NCBI GenBank assembly: GCA_023405705.1
Contig: JAEXXR010000492.1
Span: 1 to 7,714, forward strand
Direction: 5' to 3'
Length of the DNA stretch: 7,714 nt
DNA from: Actinomycetes bacterium
Lineage (GTDB): Bacteria; Actinomycetota; Thermoleophilia; Solirubrobacterales; Solirubrobacteraceae
Shown: positions 6,443-7,714 of the stretch, piece by piece
Layout of the letters: every line of letters starts with the position of its first letter
Position numbering within the stretch: position 1 is the stretch's first letter
Notes under the pieces: generated by a model
Told to the model about the DNA's origin: nothing
The model's input: the letters and a program-made list of their open reading frames with translations, nothing else
Databases searched by the model: none
Position numbers and translations under genes: made by a program

Positions 6443-6467
6443 GGATGCCGGCGCGCCCCGAGCATCC
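6443..6467 (+). promoter_or_regulatory. Second stem-loop with an alternative pairing partner
   Basis: GGATGC-CGG (6443-6451) pairs with CCG-a-GCATCC (6458-6467): nine pairs, one bulged A (6461) and a 6-base loop. The inner part CGGCGCGC (6449-6456) is also perfectly complementary to GCGCGCCG at 6474-6481, giving a competing 8-bp helix. The two folds cannot coexist. Whether this is a leader switch or only GC-rich coincidence cannot be decided here. Confidence 0.3.
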
Positions 6468-6497
6468 AAAGCCGCGCGCCGCCCTCCAACGCGAGCC

Positions 6498-6504
6498 AGG
6501 AAAG
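6498..6504 (+). promoter_or_regulatory. Ribosome binding site deciding the start at 6512
   Basis: AGGAAAG is purine-rich and sits 7 bases before ATG 6512. This favours 6512 over the in-frame upstream ATG at 6434, which has no such site and whose first codons run through the stem-loop at 6443-6467. Confidence 0.55.
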
Positions 6505-6511
6505 AACGGAG

Positions 6512-6925
6512 ATGAACCAACTCGATTGCAACGACGCGCCGGAGTCCGACCTCGCAAGCGTGGAACCGATCCGCCGCGACGGCGTCTGCGACGCTGCGAC
6601 GCCGACGCTGATCCGCGACTTCGACGCGGCCGGCTGGGCTCTGGGCGCGCAGATCGACGTGCTCAAGGACGCGCTCGGCCTCGCTCGCGAACCCGACGGG
6701 AACGTCAGCACCGAGCGACTGCCGGCGGCGCTGCTCGCGCTCGCCCTCGCCGCGATCGAGGACAGCAGCCTCGCGATCTCGCTGGTGCTGGCGTCGATCG
6801 ACCCTCAGCGGAGCCGCGACGCGCAAGCCATCGGCGACCTGATGCGCCAGCACGCGAAGGCGCTCTACCACGGACCGACGTCCTCGCCCAACCCCGAGCG
6901 CATTCCCCCGACAGCCAGCCAGTGA
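6512..6925 (+). CDS. Hypothetical 137-aa helical protein, first gene of an Xre/RHH cluster
   Basis: I do not recognise this family. The protein has 137 residues and begins with an acidic stretch (MNQLDCNDAPESD). A long alanine/leucine-rich helical core follows, including ALLALALAAIEDSSLAISLVLASID (about residues 73-97). That core is hydrophobic but interrupted by Glu, Asp and Ser, so I read it as an amphipathic or buried helix pair rather than a clear membrane span. The tail is Pro/Ser-rich (GPTSSPNPERIPPTASQ). It has no signal peptide, cysteine cluster or catalytic motif. The start is ATG 6512, supported by AGGAAAG seven bases upstream. The Xre-type gene starts 12 bases after its stop, so the two are probably co-transcribed. 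Its codon use resembles the surrounding genes. It could be a partner or target of the two small DNA-binding proteins that follow, but that rests only on position. Confidence 0.7.
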   Translation: MNQLDCNDAPESDLASVEPIRRDGVCDAATPTLIRDFDAAGWALGAQIDVLKDALGLAREPDGNVSTERLPAALLALALAAIEDSSLAISLVLASIDPQRSRDAQAIGDLMRQHAKALYHGPTSSPNPERIPPTASQ

Positions 6926-6937
6926 GGACCGAGGCCG

Positions 6938-7225
6938 ATGCCAAGACCGACTTTCTCCGAACCGATCGCCCGTTTGGGCTACGTCGTGCATGTGCAGCGC
7001 GCTCGCCTGCGCATCACGCAAGACGAAGCCGCGAGGCGGGCCGGCATGCACCGCAACTACATCGGCGCGATCGAGCGCGGTGAGATCAACCCGACGTACG
7101 AGACGCTACTGCGCCTGGCCGACGGTCTCGATCTAAACCTCTACGACCTGATCGAGCAGGCCGAGACCACGACCGCGATCGAGCCCGTCCATCGCCGGCG
7201 CAAGCGCGGCGCGTCATCCAAGTGA
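6938..7225 (+). CDS. Xre-family helix-turn-helix DNA-binding protein, 95 aa
   Basis: A small cytoplasmic regulator with one HTH_3/Cro-CI domain filling residues 10-73. Helix 1 is around 10-24 (YVVHVQRARLRI), helix 2 TQDEAARRAGM (27-37) and helix 3 HRNYIGAIERGE (38-49). The family-typical N-P-T-Y-E-T-L-L-R-L-A-D-G-L (51-64) and LYDLIE (68-73) follow. The C-terminus is basic (HRRRKRG, 85-91) and may add non-specific DNA contacts. It has no ligand-binding domain, so it resembles stand-alone regulators common on mobile or accessory segments. GAGG motifs sit at 6924-6927 and 6931-6934 ahead of ATG 6938. Its stop overlaps the GTG of the next gene by 4 bases (GTGA), indicating coupling with the ribbon-helix-helix protein. 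Confidence 0.9.
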   Translation: MPRPTFSEPIARLGYVVHVQRARLRITQDEAARRAGMHRNYIGAIERGEINPTYETLLRLADGLDLNLYDLIEQAETTTAIEPVHRRRKRGASSK

Positions 7226-7473
7226 GCGGCGGCGAGCTTCGCGCTCACACGATCCGCGTCGAGGACGACACATGGGCGGAGACCGAGAACGCGGCCAAGC
7301 GATGCGGCCTCTCGATCTCCGAGTATGTCCGGCGCACGCTCCGCGATCAGGTCGTCAAGAGCCGGAACGACCATCGCGTCGCCGCGCTGGAGCAGCAGGT
7401 TGCGTCGCAGGCCGATCAGCTCGCCGAGCTGACGCGCTCCGTGGCGCTGCTCGCGCGCCAGCGGCCTGGCTGA
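7222..7473 (+). CDS. Ribbon-helix-helix protein with C-terminal coiled coil, 83 aa
   Basis: Residues 9-44 look like an Arc/CopG/MetJ-type ribbon-helix-helix: strand HTIRV (9-13), helix A DDTWAETENAAKRCG (15-29), a turn, and helix B SISEYVRRTLRDQV (31-44). Such proteins bind DNA as dimers through the paired strands. Residues 51-79 form a short coiled coil with a clear heptad pattern: V53, V60, L67 and V74 at one core position and L56, Q63, L70 and L77 at the other, which would stabilise dimers or tetramers. The start is GTG 7222, overlapping the Xre stop; no in-frame ATG precedes the domain. The RHH-plus-coil layout recalls plasmid partition or relaxosome accessory proteins and some antitoxins, but no toxin, relaxase or ParA gene is visible beside it. 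It is the last gene of the plus-strand cluster. Confidence 0.75.
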   Translation: MSGGELRAHTIRVEDDTWAETENAAKRCGLSISEYVRRTLRDQVVKSRNDHRVAALEQQVASQADQLAELTRSVALLARQRPG

Positions 7474-7568
7474 CCGACAGCCCTCGTCGGGCGAGCGCCG
7501 ACTGAGCGAATGAGCCGGTGGGCGGTATCGGCTCCTTGGCGGGAAGCGAGGGTGGGCCGCGCGGCCGA
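7474..7568. terminator. Convergent gap with GC-rich palindromes, possible terminator
   Basis: The gap lies between the RHH stop and the convergent amidohydrolase stop. CCGAC (7474-7478) can pair with GTCGG (7486-7490) right after the RHH stop. GGCCGCGCGGCC (7555-7566) is a perfect 12-base palindrome next to the amidohydrolase stop. GCGGC (7561-7565) can also pair with GCCGC (7572-7576). There are no T-runs, so terminator function is a positional inference only. Confidence 0.3.
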
Positions 7569-7714
7569 TCAGCCGCGGCCGTCGTGGACGATCCGGCCGG
7601 CGTGGACGGTCAGCAGGCGGCGCGGTGGGGCGGCGACCGCCTCGGCGACCGAGCCGGCGTCGATCGCGACGAGGTCGGCGCGGCAGCCGGCGGCGAGGCC
7701 GTAGCGCTCGACGC
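7569..7714 (-). CDS. Amidohydrolase, cytosine deaminase (CodA)-like, C-terminal fragment cut by window edge
   Basis: The last 48 codons of a minus-strand gene are visible, ending at TGA (7571-7569). The protein reads ...YGLAAGCRADLVAIDA..., then ...EAVAAPPRRLLTV... and HAGRIVHDGRG at the end. This is the C-terminal beta-sandwich segment of metal-dependent amidohydrolases, in which Y-G-(I/L)-x-x-G-x-x-A-(D/N)-L-(V/I) and a final R/G-(G/x)-(R/K)-(V/I)-(V/I) are conserved. The order and spacing match what I recall of E. coli CodA best (YGIAAG..ANLIILPA, then VRGGKVI). The active-site metal ligands lie in the missing part, so cytosine deaminase is only the likeliest specificity; atrazine-chlorohydrolase-like or N-acyl-amino-acid deacylase relatives are alternatives. 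It is too short to appear as a full reading frame because its start is outside the window. Confidence 0.75.
   Translation of the reverse strand, partial: VERYGLAAGCRADLVAIDAGSVAEAVAAPPRRLLTVHAGRIVHDGRG

Larger units (their letters stand above)
6269..6511. other. 243-base gene-free stretch with several stem-loops
   Basis: No convincing gene is seen on either strand; the open frames here are GC-driven shadows. The content is stem-loops. A weak one pairs CCGCTG (6343-6348) with CAGCGG (6362-6367) and encloses the palindrome AGTCGACT. A strong one lies at 6390-6432 and another at 6443-6467, both listed separately. The 3' end carries a good ribosome binding site for the following gene. No tRNA or insertion-sequence end was recognised. 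Confidence 0.5.

Noticed and set aside
6434..6511. Upstream ATG start for the 137-aa protein
   Set aside because: It lacks a ribosome binding site, its added residues are an Arg/Ser/Pro-rich stretch read through a stem-loop, and AGGAAAG marks the start at 6512.
6269..6511. tRNA, insertion sequence end, att site or CRISPR in the largest gap
   Set aside because: No cloverleaf with a T-arm GTTCRA consensus, no transposase remnant, no terminal repeats and no regularly spaced repeats were found by eye.
6317..7051. Minus-strand open frame of 244 residues opposite the Xre cluster
   Set aside because: Its composition is Arg/Ala/Val-rich with no domain, and it runs antisense to genes with clear ribosome binding sites and recognised folds.
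6938..7473. Classical toxin-antitoxin pair (Xre plus RHH)
   Set aside because: Both proteins look like DNA-binding proteins and neither shows a RelE, PIN, HipA, Fic or MazF-type toxin motif, so a standard pair is not supported. A role for the 137-aa protein as effector remains speculative.

Overview
The window is GC-rich, with G or C at most third codon positions, GTG starts and tightly packed co-directional genes. Together with the gene families present, this suggests a high-GC actinobacterium. A deep lineage such as Thermoleophilia/Solirubrobacterales is a guess from gene content and cannot be proven from this stretch.

Layout. (1) Positions 1-387, plus strand: the C-terminal part of an FprA-type NADPH-ferredoxin reductase. 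It converges, across about 96 bases containing strong palindromes, on (2) a minus-strand operon at 5053-484. The operon runs padR-type regulator, degenerate ABC ATPase, intact ABC ATPase, then a 10-TM duplicated FtsX/MacB-type permease. Its three junctions are a 4-base overlap, a direct abutment and a 2-base gap, so it is almost certainly one coupled transcript. (3) A 117-base divergent promoter region (5054-5170) with a tandem GTGAAC/GTGAAC/GTCAAC cluster separates padR from (4) a plus-strand gene at 5171-6268. That gene encodes a DUF2600/YtpB-like protein, the family of Bacillus tetraprenyl-beta-curcumene synthase (a large-terpene, C35-type synthase). (5) A 243-base gap (6269-6511) holds several stem-loops, including a 15-pair one followed by TTT that is the best terminator candidate in the window. 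(6) A small plus-strand cluster follows at 6512-7473: an unrecognised 137-aa helical protein, a 95-aa Xre-type HTH protein and an 83-aa ribbon-helix-helix protein with a heptad coiled coil. (7) The minus-strand C-terminus of a CodA-like amidohydrolase (7569-7714) closes the window.

How it may work together (inference): the PadR protein probably autoregulates the exporter operon and, through the shared intergenic region, may also control the terpene-synthase gene. That would link production of a large isoprenoid, or the envelope stress it answers, to an asymmetric MacB/FtsX-type exporter. The transporter is notable because one ATPase has substitutions at every main catalytic position while its partner is intact. 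This asymmetric pair matches a permease that is itself an internal duplication. The Xre/RHH cluster looks like an accessory regulatory module with no obvious link to the terpene/exporter locus.
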